Shown here: one piece after another, positions 1-9,266 of the stretch
Position numbering within the stretch: position 1 is the first letter of the stretch
How the letters are laid out: every line of letters starts with the position of its first letter
NCBI GenBank assembly: GCA_002716125.1
Contig: PAZH01000011.1
Location: 57,751-121,750 of the forward strand
Length of the DNA stretch: 64,000 bases
Source: Rhodospirillaceae bacterium
GTDB lineage: Bacteria; Pseudomonadota; Alphaproteobacteria; UBA8366
Direction of reading: 5' to 3'
Notes under the pieces: generated by a model
Told to the model about the DNA's origin: nothing
Database searches by the model: none
The model's input: the letters and a program-made list of their open reading frames with translations, nothing else
Made by a program: the position numbers and the translations under genes

Positions 1-552
1 CGGCGTCCGTAATGGATGCGGCCCCGCTTCGACCAAAGCCGGTGCACAGACAGGAAACGCCTCTTCCGCGAGGAACCAGACGCTGTCCATCCCCGGATAA
101 GACCCGCCGCCGTAGCGGAGCGCAACGTCGACGCCATCGCGGGCAAAATCCGTTATATCCTCACGGACATCGACACGAATATCGATATCGGGAAATTTGC
201 GCCCGAACTTCGGGATGCGGGGCAGCAGCCAGGTCGCCGCAAACGACGTCATCGCGCTCACGGTGAGCAAACCTTCGTTCTCGCTCGCGCGCAGGGAATC
301 GGTCGCGGCGATGATACTGGACAGCGCGTCGCGCACCGGCCCCATATAGGCTTGCCCCTCTTCGGTCAGCAGGAGCCGGCGGTTGAGACGGCGAAAGAGT
401 TTCAGCCCAAGCCATTCCTCCAAGGTCTTAATCTGATGACTCACAGCGGCTTGGGTGACGAACAATTCTTCCGCCGCTTTCGTAAAGCTCAAATGCCGCG
501 CAGCCGCTTCAAAAGCGCGCAGAGCATTCAATGGGGGTAGACGTCCCGTCAT
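1..552 (-). CDS. LysR-family transcriptional regulator, GcvA type (3' part lies outside the window)
   Basis: A DNA-binding transcriptional activator or repressor. The reading frame is open from ATG at 552 to the window edge, giving the first 184 residues. Residues 20-55 form the winged helix-turn-helix, with the segment FTKAAEELFVTQAAVSHQ and the closing LFRR typical of the GcvA branch. The start of the effector-binding domain follows (about residue 90 on), so the C-terminal half is missing only because the window ends. The gene is divergent from the DUF1127-GST pair at 691-1518, the usual arrangement for a LysR regulator and a target, so control of those genes is a reasonable inference. The effector is unknown. 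The call to family is firm, the regulon is not. Confidence 0.9.
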   Translation of the reverse strand, partial: MTGRLPPLNALRAFEAAARHLSFTKAAEELFVTQAAVSHQIKTLEEWLGLKLFRRLNRRLLLTEEGQAYMGPVRDALSSIIAATDSLRASENEGLLTVSAMTSFAATWLLPRIPKFGRKFPDIDIRVDVREDITDFARDGVDVALRYGGGSYPGMDSVWFLAEEAFPVCAPALVEAGPHPLRTP

Positions 553-690
553 TAACCATCTTTCACATAAAATTTATTGATCGATATATGAGAATTCATC
601 GTTTGTCGCGCAAGTCTCTTTCTCTGATATTCAGCGGCAATTCATATAATCGCTTAAATTTCGGCGATATTACGGATTAGGAAAACTACG
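553..690. promoter_or_regulatory. Divergent promoter region between LysR gene and DUF1127-GST
   Basis: This 138-base AT-rich gap separates two divergently transcribed genes. It should hold both promoters and the LysR operator, because LysR regulators normally bind the region between themselves and a divergent target. I could not fix individual -35/-10 boxes or a single T-N11-A site with confidence. An AGGAAAA Shine-Dalgarno element lies just before the ATG at 691. Confidence 0.4.
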
Positions 691-912
691 ATGAATGAAC
701 GGATTGTCTGCGAAGCATCGCCGCGCATTGCCGCCGCTGAACTGCGCGTCTCGGCGATTCTCTATCAAGCGATTTGCACCGCGCTTCTATGGGCAGAGCG
801 GGTTCGGCAGCGCCGCCATCTGGCGCGGCTCGATGCCCGGCTGCTCGATGATATCGGTCTCACCGCCACGGAGGCCGAGACGGAGATCGACAAACCTTTC
901 TGGCGCGCCTAA
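691..912 (+). CDS. DUF1127 small protein
   Basis: A 73-residue protein whose C-terminal half carries the DUF1127 (YjiS-like) signature: an Arg-rich RQRRHLARLDARLLDDIGL segment at about residues 39-57, followed by an acidic stretch and a terminal KPFWR. Members are small, basic at the core and common in alphaproteobacteria. In other alphaproteobacteria some take part in phosphate, carbon or RNA-related regulation, but no role can be assigned here. AGGAAAA lies eight bases before the ATG. The GST gene begins six bases after the stop, so the two are probably co-transcribed under the divergent LysR regulator. Confidence 0.85.
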   Translation: MNERIVCEASPRIAAAELRVSAILYQAICTALLWAERVRQRRHLARLDARLLDDIGLTATEAETEIDKPFWRA

Positions 913-918
913 ACCCGG

Positions 919-1518
919 ATGTTGAAGCTCTACGACAACCGGCTATCGGGGAACGGATACAAGACCCGCTTGCTGATGCATCAACTCGGTATGCCCTTTG
1001 AGGTCGAGTGGGTCGATATCCTGAAGGGTGAGACGCGGACACCGGAATTCTTGGCGATCAATCCGAACGGCCGCATCCCGACGCTTGTCGACAGCGATTA
1101 CATCTTGCCGGAATCGAATGCCATTTTGTGCTATCTCGCGGATGGAACACCGTTCCTGCCTGACAACCGCCAGGTAAAAGGCCGGATCCTGCAGTGGCTC
1201 TTCTTTGAGCAGTACAGCCACGAGCCGAACATTGCCACGGTGCGTCACTGGTTGGCCCATCTCGGCTATGACGCGGACGATCCGCAAGTTCTCGAACGTC
1301 AGACCAAGGGCGAGATGGTACTCAATCTCATGAACGAGCACCTGAGCGTCCAGCCCTTCTTCGTTGGCGGTGATTATACCATCGCGGATATCGCGCTTTA
1401 CGCTTATACCCATGTCGCGCATGAAGGCGGGTACGATCTTTCGAATCGACCGGCGCTAAAGGCGTGGTTGGACCGCGTCGCGAACCAGCCGGGCTACGTG
1501 ACGATGGACGCAGACTGA
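919..1518 (+). CDS. Glutathione S-transferase family protein
   Basis: A 199-residue soluble protein with GST architecture. The N-terminal thioredoxin-like domain (about 1-75) includes the cis-Pro region NPNGRIPTL and the glutathione-contacting PESNAILCYL segment. The all-helical C-terminal domain (about 85-199) contains FVGGDYTIADIALYAY, the N-capping motif region of the family. Such enzymes conjugate glutathione to electrophiles or act as thiol-dependent isomerases or dehalogenases; the substrate is unknown. It follows the DUF1127 gene by six bases and ends four bases from the convergent oxidoreductase gene at 1523. Confidence 0.9.
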   Translation: MLKLYDNRLSGNGYKTRLLMHQLGMPFEVEWVDILKGETRTPEFLAINPNGRIPTLVDSDYILPESNAILCYLADGTPFLPDNRQVKGRILQWLFFEQYSHEPNIATVRHWLAHLGYDADDPQVLERQTKGEMVLNLMNEHLSVQPFFVGGDYTIADIALYAYTHVAHEGGYDLSNRPALKAWLDRVANQPGYVTMDAD

Positions 1519-1522
1519 CCGC

Positions 1523-2497
1523 CTATTTCCGGACTTCGACAACCACCTTTCCGGTCGATTTCCGCGCCAACAATACGCGCATCGCTTCGCCCGCCTCGGC
1601 CAGCGGGAACCGATGGCTGATATGCGGCTTCAAGGCGCCCTTCGCCCAAATCTCCCGCAAACCGGCATAGCCTTCGTGGATCACCTCCACCTTGTTGCGG
1701 TGATAGGCGCCCCAAACGAATCCGTCGACGGTAAAACACTTCACCAGTGGATAATTCGTCGGAATCTGCGGAATCTCGCCGCTGGCGAAGCCGATGATAA
1801 TGATCCGGCCCTCGAAATTGATACAACGAAGCGACGCCTTGAACGCGTCGCCGCCGACCGGGTCGTAGATGACGTCGGCCCCACCCGTGTATTCGAGGAC
1901 TTTCTCGCGAATATCTTCGTTCGAATAATTGATCCCGTAATCGGCCCCGTAAGACTTGGCGAGATCGACTTTCTCGTCTGTGCCCGCGGTGGCGATTACG
2001 GTGGCGCCCATCGCCTTGCCGAGCTCCACCGCCGTCAGGCCGACGCCGCCAGCGGCACCATGCACCAGCAAGACCTCGCCCGATTTAAGATGCGAGCGAT
2101 AGGTCAGCGCCACATGGCTTGTCCCGTACGCCACCGGGAACGCCGCCGCGGTCGCCCAATCCATAGCGTCCGGGACCGCGGTCAGGTTGGCCGCCGGTAC
2201 ATTTGCTTCTTCCGCAAAACCGCCGTAGCCGATCGACCCCATGACCCGGTCGCCAACCTTAACGTTATCGACTCCGTCGCCGACAGCGATCACTTCACCC
2301 GCCGCCTCCATGCCGGGACTGAACGGCAGGTCCGGTTTTTCTTGATATTCGCCGGTTACCATCAGCGTGTCGCCGAAATTCACGCCGGCGGCATGCACGG
2401 CGATCTTGGCTTGTCCGGGACCAGGCGCATCGAGCTCGAATTCCTCGAGCTTCATCGCGTCGATGCCGTCGCGGCCGTGTAATCTCATTCCTCGCAT
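1523..2497 (-). CDS. NADPH:quinone oxidoreductase-like MDR protein (paralogue 2 of a tandem pair)
   Basis: A 324-residue medium-chain dehydrogenase/reductase of the zinc-free quinone oxidoreductase branch. The GroES-like N-terminal domain contains AGVNFGD (about 37-43), and the Rossmann domain opens with HGAAGGVG at 146-153. No structural-zinc cysteine cluster is present. It is predicted to reduce quinones or enoyl compounds with NADPH in the cytosol. ATG at 2497 is preceded by GAGGAG eight bases upstream. Its start lies five bases after the stop of the upstream paralogue at 2503-3486, so the two form an operon that arose by tandem duplication. Confidence 0.9.
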   Translation of the reverse strand: MRGMRLHGRDGIDAMKLEEFELDAPGPGQAKIAVHAAGVNFGDTLMVTGEYQEKPDLPFSPGMEAAGEVIAVGDGVDNVKVGDRVMGSIGYGGFAEEANVPAANLTAVPDAMDWATAAAFPVAYGTSHVALTYRSHLKSGEVLLVHGAAGGVGLTAVELGKAMGATVIATAGTDEKVDLAKSYGADYGINYSNEDIREKVLEYTGGADVIYDPVGGDAFKASLRCINFEGRIIIIGFASGEIPQIPTNYPLVKCFTVDGFVWGAYHRNKVEVIHEGYAGLREIWAKGALKPHISHRFPLAEAGEAMRVLLARKSTGKVVVEVRK

Positions 2498-2502
2498 CGC
2501 GC

Positions 2503-3486
2503 TTACTCCTCGTCCCGCACTTTGATCACGACCTTGCCCTTGGCCTTACGGTCGCGCAGCGCCTTGATCGCCTCGGGGGTTTCTTCCAAGGGGAACGAGT
2601 GGCTTTGCTGAGGCTTCAGATGCCCGGCGGCCCACATTTCGGAGAGACCGTTATAGGAACGGAGGAGGACTTCCGGGCTCGTGCGTCGATACGTACCGAC
2701 CGGAAAGCCGACGATAGAGATATTCTTTACCAACACGTAGTTGGCCGGCGCGTCGGCAATGGTCCCGCTGGCGAAGCCGATGATAATGATCCGCCCTTCG
2801 AAATTAATACAGCGAAGCGACTGCGTGAATGCGTTGCCGCTGACCGGGTCGTAGACGACATCAGCGCCACCGACGAGCTCCTTCACCCGCGTGCGGATCT
2901 CCTCGGTCGTGTAGTTGATCGCGTAATCCGCACCGTTGTCGAGCGCAAACTGGGCCTTGTCGTCGGAGCCCGCGGTTGCGACCACAGTGCAACCGAGCGC
3001 TTTGCCAATCTGAACCGCTGTGGTGCCAACACCGCCGGCAGCCCCGTGCACCAGCAAAACCTCACCGGCTTGCAAGTTCACCCGCTCATGCACCAGAGCG
3101 GCATGGCTCGTCGTATGAGTCAGAACAAATCCGCCGGCCATCTCCCAACTCATGCCGTCTGGGACAGCCATCAAAAATTTCTCTTCGACGACCGCCTCTT
3201 CAGCGAAGGCGCCATAGTCGAAGAAGCCCATCACCCGGTCGCCGGGTTTGAAACGGGTTACACCCTCGCCCAGTTCGATCACCTCGCCGGCAGCCTCGAG
3301 GCCCGGCGTGAAGGGCAGTGGTGCCTTAAACTGGTATTTGCCTTCGGACATCAAAAGGTCCGGGAAGTTGACGCCGCCGACGTAGACCTTAATGCGAACT
3401 TCGCCAGGTCCCGGCGTCGGCGGGGGAATATCTTCCAGGGTCAAGGCATCGACCCCATCGAGCGTTGAAACGCGTATCGCGCGCAT
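2503..3486 (-). CDS. NADPH:quinone oxidoreductase-like MDR protein (paralogue 1 of a tandem pair)
   Basis: A 327-residue protein with the same domain order as its neighbour: GroES-like fold with GGVNFPDLLM near residue 37, then the nucleotide-binding loop HGAAGGVG near 145, and the strongly conserved CINFEGRIIIIGFASG segment shared with the downstream copy. It is predicted to be an NADPH-dependent quinone or enoyl reductase. It is the promoter-proximal gene of the pair. The two proteins differ throughout the substrate region, so they probably act on different compounds. Confidence 0.9.
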   Translation of the reverse strand: MRAIRVSTLDGVDALTLEDIPPPTPGPGEVRIKVYVGGVNFPDLLMSEGKYQFKAPLPFTPGLEAAGEVIELGEGVTRFKPGDRVMGFFDYGAFAEEAVVEEKFLMAVPDGMSWEMAGGFVLTHTTSHAALVHERVNLQAGEVLLVHGAAGGVGTTAVQIGKALGCTVVATAGSDDKAQFALDNGADYAINYTTEEIRTRVKELVGGADVVYDPVSGNAFTQSLRCINFEGRIIIIGFASGTIADAPANYVLVKNISIVGFPVGTYRRTSPEVLLRSYNGLSEMWAAGHLKPQQSHSFPLEETPEAIKALRDRKAKGKVVIKVRDEE

Positions 3487-3623
3487 GAATCCTCTCGTAC
3501 GATAGCTGTGCGGGTACCTCTTTAGACCACGGGCGGCAAGACCGCCCGAACGTCGCCGACGACCCGCCGGTTCCGGTTAAGAATGGGTTGCGGGCGGGCC
3601 CGGTCAATAGACCGCAGCGTCGT

Positions 3624-4124
3624 TCATTGCCGGGCAGTCCAGTCTTCGCGGTCCAGCCGATAGACAAAACAATCGTCAGTGCCGAAGCGCCGCCGCTCAA
3701 TTCGTCGAAATCCCAAACGCTCGTAGAATCGGAGTGCGCGGGTATTGCCCACCAAAGGATCGATCAGGACCGCATCCGCTCCGTATTCATCAAAGCACAT
3801 TTGCAGCGCGAGCCCCATCATCTGAGCCCCAAATCCGCGGCCGATATAGGCTTCCTCACCGATCCAAATATCGATGGCGCGCAGCCCCGCCGCCACATCG
3901 CCCCAATAATGTGTCTCTTCTTCGGCCGGGTCGATAATTTGCATGACGCCGATCGGCTTTTCCGCGACTTCCGCAATGACCAGGTCGCGCCAGTCCGGAT
4001 CGGTTGCCAACTCCTGTCCCCAGTCCCACGGCATGTCGTCGCCACTCGCCTCGATCACGTGCGGCTGCGAGTCCCAGTACTGTAGGAGCGGAATATCTGA
4101 GGACGTGACGGGTCGGAGTTTCAT
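3624..4124 (-). CDS. GNAT family N-acetyltransferase (Acetyltransf_8 / AAC(6')-like)
   Basis: A 166-residue acetyltransferase. The order of elements matches the AAC(6')-like GNAT branch: N-terminal PVTSSDIPLLQYW, the central DIWIGEEAYIGRGFGAQMM acetyl-CoA loop (RGFG in the Q/RxxGxG position) at about residues 88-106, and the C-terminal NTRALRFYERLGFRRI motif. It would transfer an acetyl group from acetyl-CoA to an amine. Relatives include aminoglycoside acetyltransferases and siderophore-biosynthesis enzymes; the sequence does not tell which, and no resistance phenotype should be assumed. It stands alone between the oxidoreductase pair and the divergent RNA methylase. Confidence 0.8.
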   Translation of the reverse strand: MKLRPVTSSDIPLLQYWDSQPHVIEASGDDMPWDWGQELATDPDWRDLVIAEVAEKPIGVMQIIDPAEEETHYWGDVAAGLRAIDIWIGEEAYIGRGFGAQMMGLALQMCFDEYGADAVLIDPLVGNTRALRFYERLGFRRIERRRFGTDDCFVYRLDREDWTARQ

Positions 4125-4265
4125 GGGCTCGCTGTTACGTGGGACAGCCGCGCGACGAATTCAACGCATTTTGATTCCGTGCGATGCGTAGACACACATT
4201 TGCACACCATCTAAATCACGCGAAACGCTTGCGCTCCGACTATTCGCCGGGCAAGGTCGCGCCCC

Positions 4266-4787
4266 ATGCGGGGATATTTCGGCATAGGCGTCGAGCGCAT
4301 CTCGAAACCGATGAACGTCGGCAATCTATTTCGCTCGGCGCATGCATTCGGCGCGGATTTCGTGTTCGCCATCTCGCCCGCCGTGGACCTGAAGCAACTC
4401 GACCGCTCCGACACCTCGAACACGCACAAACATGTCCCACTGTACGAGTATGCGACGCCAAAGGACCTGTCTTTGCCGAAAGGCTGCCAGTTGGTGGGGG
4501 TGGAACTATTGGACGGCGCCCATGATCTGCCGAGTTTCACGCATCCAGAGCAAGCCGCCTATATCCTGGGCCCCGAAGCGGGCGAGCTGTCGCCGGAGAT
4601 TGTCGCGCGTTGCGACCACGTGGTGAAGATTCCGACCAAGTTCTGCGTCAATGTCGGAGTTGCCGGCGCCATCCTGATGTATGATCGGTGGCTGACGCGG
4701 GGACGCTTCGCACCGCGCCCCGTCGCGCCCGGCGGCCCGACGGAAGAACTGCCGCCCCACATCCACGGTGGCCGCGGACCGCGCTAA
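4266..4787 (+). CDS. TrmH/SpoU-family RNA 2'-O-methyltransferase
   Basis: A 173-residue SPOUT-class enzyme that would methylate a ribose 2'-OH of tRNA or rRNA using S-adenosylmethionine. The three SpoU motifs are present: NVGNLFRSAHAFGAD near the N-terminus, YILGPEAGELSPEIV near residue 100, and FCVNVGVAGAILMYDRW near residue 127, which form the SAM-binding trefoil knot. There is no extra N-terminal substrate-recognition domain, so it resembles the short TrmH/TrmL-like forms. The RNA target is unknown. Its TAA stop overlaps the stop of the convergent LLM gene by four bases (CTAA). Confidence 0.85.
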   Translation: MRGYFGIGVERISKPMNVGNLFRSAHAFGADFVFAISPAVDLKQLDRSDTSNTHKHVPLYEYATPKDLSLPKGCQLVGVELLDGAHDLPSFTHPEQAAYILGPEAGELSPEIVARCDHVVKIPTKFCVNVGVAGAILMYDRWLTRGRFAPRPVAPGGPTEELPPHIHGGRGPR

Positions 4788-5770
4788 ATAAACGCTTCGG
4801 AGAATTGACGAAGGCCCGCAGCCCCGCCGCCGGCATTCGACAACAGGACATATTCGATCCCGCTTTGCCGAATAACCTCTAGACGGTCGGCGATCTCGTC
4901 GAGAGTGCCGATTAGCGCACCGTCAACAGCCTCTTCCGGTCCTTTGAATTGCATGATGCTGGCCGCGTTGTCGCCGTCCGGCGTTTCGGCCAGCTGGTCG
5001 ACGAGATCCCGCGCCTTCGTTCGCCGCGCGATGACGTCTGCTTTCTCAGCCGCGTCTTTTGCAATGAACAGGCCGCGTGCAAGGGCGATCTGACGGTCTT
5101 GCGGATCGACACCGATTTGCCGGAGCTCGTCGCGGAAGATTTCGGCGCGCTCGAACACCGCATGCAACGGCGAGTATTGGTCCAACAGAAGATGCGCCCC
5201 CCGTCGGGCCGCCGCCCGGATGGAGTCCGGCCGACCTGCGGCGAGCCAAATCGGCGGATGCGGTTCCTGGACAGTCGGCGGTTCGACGACGATCTCATTG
5301 AATTGCCAATGTTTGCCCGTGTGGCTCCACCGTTCTTCAGTCTGCCAGGACTTCAAAATGAGGGCCAAGGCTTCCTCGAAAATCTCGTCGGCATCCACCA
5401 TGTCGACACCGAAGCCGTGAAACTCGTTGTAGCGATACTCCTTACCGACACCGAAATCGAGGCGCCCCTCGGAGACAAGATCCAATGTCGCCGCCTGTTC
5501 CGCCAACAAAACCGGATTGTGCCAAGGGAGGGTCATGACGGCGGTGCCGAGGCGCAATGTCGTCGTCTTTGCCGCAAGGTACGTCATCAGGTTGAGCGAC
5601 GCAGAAACCTGGCCGAGACCGGTAAAATGATGCTCGGTCGTGAAGGAGCTGCAAAAACCCAGCGCCTCCGCCTCGATATTGTAGTCGATCCAATCCCGAT
5701 ACCCGGTCGGACTATCGGTGTCCGCCAAACCGCGTTTCTGCCGTGCGCCGCCGAAGATACCGAATTTCAT
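4784..5770 (-). CDS. LLM class flavin-dependent oxidoreductase
   Basis: A 328-residue bacterial-luciferase-like TIM-barrel protein. Typical features are the N-terminal GIFGGA strand, TEHHF near residue 45, and the LGTAVMTLPWHNPVLLAEQAATLD segment followed by a GRLDFGVGKEY phosphate loop near 100-112. It would use FMNH2 or F420H2 from a partner reductase to oxidise an unknown substrate. No flavin reductase lies next to it. It is convergent with the RNA methylase and starts about 90 bases from the DHA2 exporter on the same strand. Confidence 0.85.
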   Translation of the reverse strand: MKFGIFGGARQKRGLADTDSPTGYRDWIDYNIEAEALGFCSSFTTEHHFTGLGQVSASLNLMTYLAAKTTTLRLGTAVMTLPWHNPVLLAEQAATLDLVSEGRLDFGVGKEYRYNEFHGFGVDMVDADEIFEEALALILKSWQTEERWSHTGKHWQFNEIVVEPPTVQEPHPPIWLAAGRPDSIRAAARRGAHLLLDQYSPLHAVFERAEIFRDELRQIGVDPQDRQIALARGLFIAKDAAEKADVIARRTKARDLVDQLAETPDGDNAASIMQFKGPEEAVDGALIGTLDEIADRLEVIRQSGIEYVLLSNAGGGAAGLRQFSEAFI

Positions 5771-5859
5771 GCCAATGCCCGCTCAATCTCGAAGCTTCAT
5801 TTATTCATATAAACCCCGAAACCCTGAAAGGGACCGAAAAAGTCAGTAATGGCGGGGAC

Positions 5860-7368
5860 CTAGGTCGGGGGTTTCTTGAGAAACGGAATAAACGGGATGA
5901 CCGATGCCGCGAAGGCCGAGAACAGATAGAACGCGTTGATATACCCGATCATGGACGCTTGCCGTTCAACTTCATCGCTCAATCGTGCAAGGCCGGTTGT
6001 CGTCTCCAGCGTCCATGCACCGCGAATCGCGGAGACCGAGAAGGCTTCGTTGAAGAGCGAGAGATGCTCGGAAAGAACGCTGTAGTTGACACCGGTCGCG
6101 TGAATCACCACGCCGACGCAGACGGAGATAACGATCGCGCTGCCGAGATTTCGGATGAGATGAAAGATGGCGGTGGCTTCCCCAAGTTTCGCTGTCGGTA
6201 AGGTTCCGAAAGCAATCACCGTCAGCGGTGCCCACAAGAAACTGTTGCCGAATCCTTGAAAGGCGCTCGTCCACATCACCTCGAACATGCTGACATTCAT
6301 GTCGAATTGCGCCATCATAAGCCCGCTTATTGATTGGCTGCCAAACCCGATCACAAGCCCCACCCGGGGGTCAAGGCGTGTCAGGACCGCCAGCGCAACG
6401 CTGCCGACCATACTGCCCAGACCGCGCGACGCGAGCACGATTCCGATGATGGAGTCCGGGAACCCTTGCAGGTCTTGCAGCATCGTCGGCAGCAAGACCA
6501 TCGGCACAAACGCCAATCCGCCGAAGGCGAAAGCGAAGAAGAGCCCGATGGCGAAGTTTCGGTCGAGGAGGAGCTTCGGGTCGAGAAAGGGGCGATGCGC
6601 CGTCAAACTATGGACTGCAAACAAATAGAAGCAGACCCCCGCCAGACAGGCTTCGAGGATGATCTCACGGGAATCGAACCAATCCAGCCGTTCACCCCGA
6701 TCGATCATAAGCTGGAAGCTGGCGACGGCGATACTGAGCGCAAGGAAGCCTGTCCAGTCGAGACGGATACCCGGGTTCCGCTCGCGATCGGTGATAAACA
6801 CAAAGACGGTAAAGACGGAAACGACGCAGATCGGAAAGGTCATAAAAAAGACCCAGCGCCAATTGTAGGCTTCCGCGACGAAGCCGCCGATCGTGGGCCC
6901 CACGATCGGCCCGCATACGACACCGATCCCCCAGATCGCCGTCGCCAAGGTGTGTTGGCGGCGCTCAAACGAACTGAGAATGATGGCCTGTGACAAAGGC
7001 GTGATCGGCGCGCCGAGAATGCCTTGTAGAACCCGGTAGAGGATGAGCTCTTCCAAAGTGGTCGCGGTACCGCATAGAAGCGAGGCGACCGAAAAGCCGC
7101 TCACGCACCAGATCATCAGGGCGCGCCGCCCGAATCGATTGGCCAGCCAGCCGGAGGCGGGTGTTCCCACGGCCGTCGCCACCAGATTGAATGTCACCGT
7201 CCAAGCGATCTGATCTTGAGTTGCCGACAGCGATCCCTGCATTTGCGGCAGCACCACGTAGGAGATGGTAACCGTCATCGCGAAGAGCATCGTCGCCAAC
7301 GTGACCGTCGCGAGAATCCAATAGCGTCGGGCGCCCGACCCTTGATCCGTGATGGTTGCCGCGGTCAC
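5860..7368 (-). CDS. DHA2-family MFS drug/solute exporter (EmrB-like)
   Basis: A 502-residue integral membrane protein with about 14 hydrophobic helices, the DHA2 pattern. The motif WLANRFGRRALMIW after helix 2 is the MFS motif A loop, and PLSQAIILSSF with ATAIWGIGVVCGPIVGPTIGG is motif C of antiporters. It probably exports a toxic or catabolic compound by proton antiport across the inner membrane. No EmrA-type periplasmic adaptor is encoded nearby. The start is GTG at 7368. The IalB-like gene lies divergently, leaving about 170 bases for promoters. Confidence 0.88.
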   Translation of the reverse strand: MTAATITDQGSGARRYWILATVTLATMLFAMTVTISYVVLPQMQGSLSATQDQIAWTVTFNLVATAVGTPASGWLANRFGRRALMIWCVSGFSVASLLCGTATTLEELILYRVLQGILGAPITPLSQAIILSSFERRQHTLATAIWGIGVVCGPIVGPTIGGFVAEAYNWRWVFFMTFPICVVSVFTVFVFITDRERNPGIRLDWTGFLALSIAVASFQLMIDRGERLDWFDSREIILEACLAGVCFYLFAVHSLTAHRPFLDPKLLLDRNFAIGLFFAFAFGGLAFVPMVLLPTMLQDLQGFPDSIIGIVLASRGLGSMVGSVALAVLTRLDPRVGLVIGFGSQSISGLMMAQFDMNVSMFEVMWTSAFQGFGNSFLWAPLTVIAFGTLPTAKLGEATAIFHLIRNLGSAIVISVCVGVVIHATGVNYSVLSEHLSLFNEAFSVSAIRGAWTLETTTGLARLSDEVERQASMIGYINAFYLFSAFAASVIPFIPFLKKPPT

Positions 7369-7542
7369 GTGGACCCGCCGTTTGGCACCGTATCTTCTCC
7401 CCGTAAACGCCTGCGATGGCGCCCCAACTAAATTACCTTATAGAACGAGACTAGCGCGTCCCGCACTGTTGTCATTGGGTATGACGAAAAGCGTGTGAAT
7501 CACTCGCTTGAACCGAACGGTGCCTTTCCGTATCTAGGAACA

Positions 7543-8073
7543 ATGAAAACACGCTCCTTATTCTTTACGGCGCTCGCGATCACCTTGTTCGTGTCGCCGC
7601 TCGCCCACGCCAAGGATGACTTCGTCGGGACTTTCGGCAAATGGCACGTCCAAACTTATGTCGAGGGCCGCAGCAAGGTCTGCTTGATGTGGAGCCAACC
7701 GGAAAAATCCAAGGGCAAGTATAAGCGCCGCGGCGACATCTATGCCTATGTCACGCAGCGTCCCGCCAAGAAACGTCTCAACGAAATCAGTATTTCCATC
7801 GGTTATAAATTTAAAAAAGGAAGCGCGCTTAGCGTTTCGATCGGCAAATCAAAGCATACGATGTTTACCGATGGCGATACCGCCTGGAATCGAAAACCGC
7901 TGGATGACGCGAAGATGGTGAAAGCCATGCGGGCCGGCGCCAAAATGACGGTCCGGGGTACGTCCAGCCGCGGGACGAAGACCACCGATGAATTCTCGCT
8001 CAAGGGCTTCACCAAGGCTTACGCGGCGATGAACCAGAAATGCGGTATCGGAAAGAAGAAAAAGAAGAGCTAG
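7543..8073 (+). CDS. Invasion-associated locus B (IalB) family periplasmic protein
   Basis: A 176-residue exported protein. Start ATG at 7543 is preferred over an in-frame GTG at 7495 because AGGAA precedes it and a good signal peptide follows: KTR, a hydrophobic core, and a cleavage site after AHA at about residue 23. The mature part has the IalB arrangement: W-V/Q strand after FGKWHVQTY, a Cys at KVCLMW and a partner Cys near the C-terminus (KCGIG). The tail is unusually Lys-rich (GKKKKKS). IalB proteins are widespread in non-pathogenic alphaproteobacteria, so an invasion role should not be assumed. Confidence 0.82.
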   Translation: MKTRSLFFTALAITLFVSPLAHAKDDFVGTFGKWHVQTYVEGRSKVCLMWSQPEKSKGKYKRRGDIYAYVTQRPAKKRLNEISISIGYKFKKGSALSVSIGKSKHTMFTDGDTAWNRKPLDDAKMVKAMRAGAKMTVRGTSSRGTKTTDEFSLKGFTKAYAAMNQKCGIGKKKKKS

Positions 8074-8106
8074 CGCAGACGCGGGATTCTACCGTATATC
8101 CCCCCT

Positions 8107-9240
8107 ATGAATGAGCCGTCCGCCATAATCGGGACCCAAACGCGGCCCGCCCCCTCCCCTGGGGACGGACGAACGAACTTGCTTGGCTTGTCTCGGGAAG
8201 AGATTTCGACGGCGCTCGCGGCGCTCGATGTCGAGCGCTACCGTGCGGATCAGATTTACGGTTGGATTTATGCGAAGGGCGTAACCGACTTCGAAGCGAT
8301 GACGAATCTGTCGAAGGACCTTCGGTCGCGCCTTCAGGACGCCTTTAGAATCGATCGGCCCGGCATCACGGCGGACCAGCAATCAGTCGACGGTACGCGA
8401 AAATGGCTCCTCGGCTTCGAAGACGGTAATGCGGCGGAAACCGTTCATATCCCGGAAGCCGACCGCGGCACGCTCTGTGTCTCGAGCCAAGTCGGCTGCA
8501 CGTTAACCTGTGCCTTCTGTCACACGGGGACGCAGCGCCTCGTGCGCAACCTGGAGCCCGGCGAGATCATCGGCCAGATCATGCTGGCGCGCGACCATCT
8601 GGAAGAGTGGCCATCTGCGAAGGAAGAGAAACGCCTGACCAATATCGTCATGATGGGGATGGGCGAACCACTCTACAATTACGATAACGTCAAGAAGGCG
8701 TTGGAGATTGCGATGGATGGCGACGGCGTGGCCATCTCGAAACGCCGGATCACTCTGTCCACGTCGGGCGTCGTGCCCATGATCGAGAAATGCGGCGCAG
8801 AACTTGGCGTTATGCTGGCGATCTCGCTGCACGCCGTGACGGACGACGTGCGCGACATGCTCGTGCCTATCAACAAGAAATGGCCCATTAAAGAACTGCT
8901 GGCGGCTTGCCGCGCCTACCCGGCGGCGAAGAATGCCCGTCGCATTACCTTCGAATACGTCATGCTCGATGGGGTCAACGATTCGGAAGCGGACGCGCGA
9001 GAGCTCTGCCGTCTGATCAAGGGCATCCCGGCCAAGGTAAATATGATTCCCTTCAACCCGTGGCCCGGCAGCGCGTTCGAATGTTCGTCCCCGGAAGCCA
9101 TCAAGAAATTCGCCCGCGTCGTTGAGAAAGCCGGATATGTCGCGACCGTCCGGACGCCGCGAGGGCGGGACATCTTGGCGGCTTGCGGTCAGTTGAAGAC
9201 CGAGAGCGAGCGTCTGCGGAAATCCGAACGTCCGAACTAA
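8107..9240 (+). CDS. rlmN: 23S rRNA (adenine2503-C2)-methyltransferase RlmN
   Basis: A 377-residue radical-SAM enzyme that methylates C2 of A2503 in 23S rRNA and of A37 in some tRNAs. The iron-sulfur motif CTLTCAFC gives Cys131, Cys135 and Cys138. Cys124, just before it, and Cys360 in [11 protein letters not shown] correspond to the two catalytic cysteines that accept the methyl group and form the protein-RNA adduct. The N-terminal helical domain (about 1-90) with YGWIYAKGV is also typical. All key residues are present. It stands 33 bases after the IalB-like gene; whether they share a transcript is unclear. Confidence 0.96.
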   Translation: MNEPSAIIGTQTRPAPSPGDGRTNLLGLSREEISTALAALDVERYRADQIYGWIYAKGVTDFEAMTNLSKDLRSRLQDAFRIDRPGITADQQSVDGTRKWLLGFEDGNAAETVHIPEADRGTLCVSSQVGCTLTCAFCHTGTQRLVRNLEPGEIIGQIMLARDHLEEWPSAKEEKRLTNIVMMGMGEPLYNYDNVKKALEIAMDGDGVAISKRRITLSTSGVVPMIEKCGAELGVMLAISLHAVTDDVRDMLVPINKKWPIKELLAACRAYPAAKNARRITFEYVMLDGVNDSEADARELCRLIKGIPAKVNMIPFNPWPGSAFECSSPEAIKKFARVVEKAGYVATVRTPRGRDILAACGQLKTESERLRKSERPN

Positions 9241-9266
9241 TCATCCAGAATGAAAAGAGTATTCCC

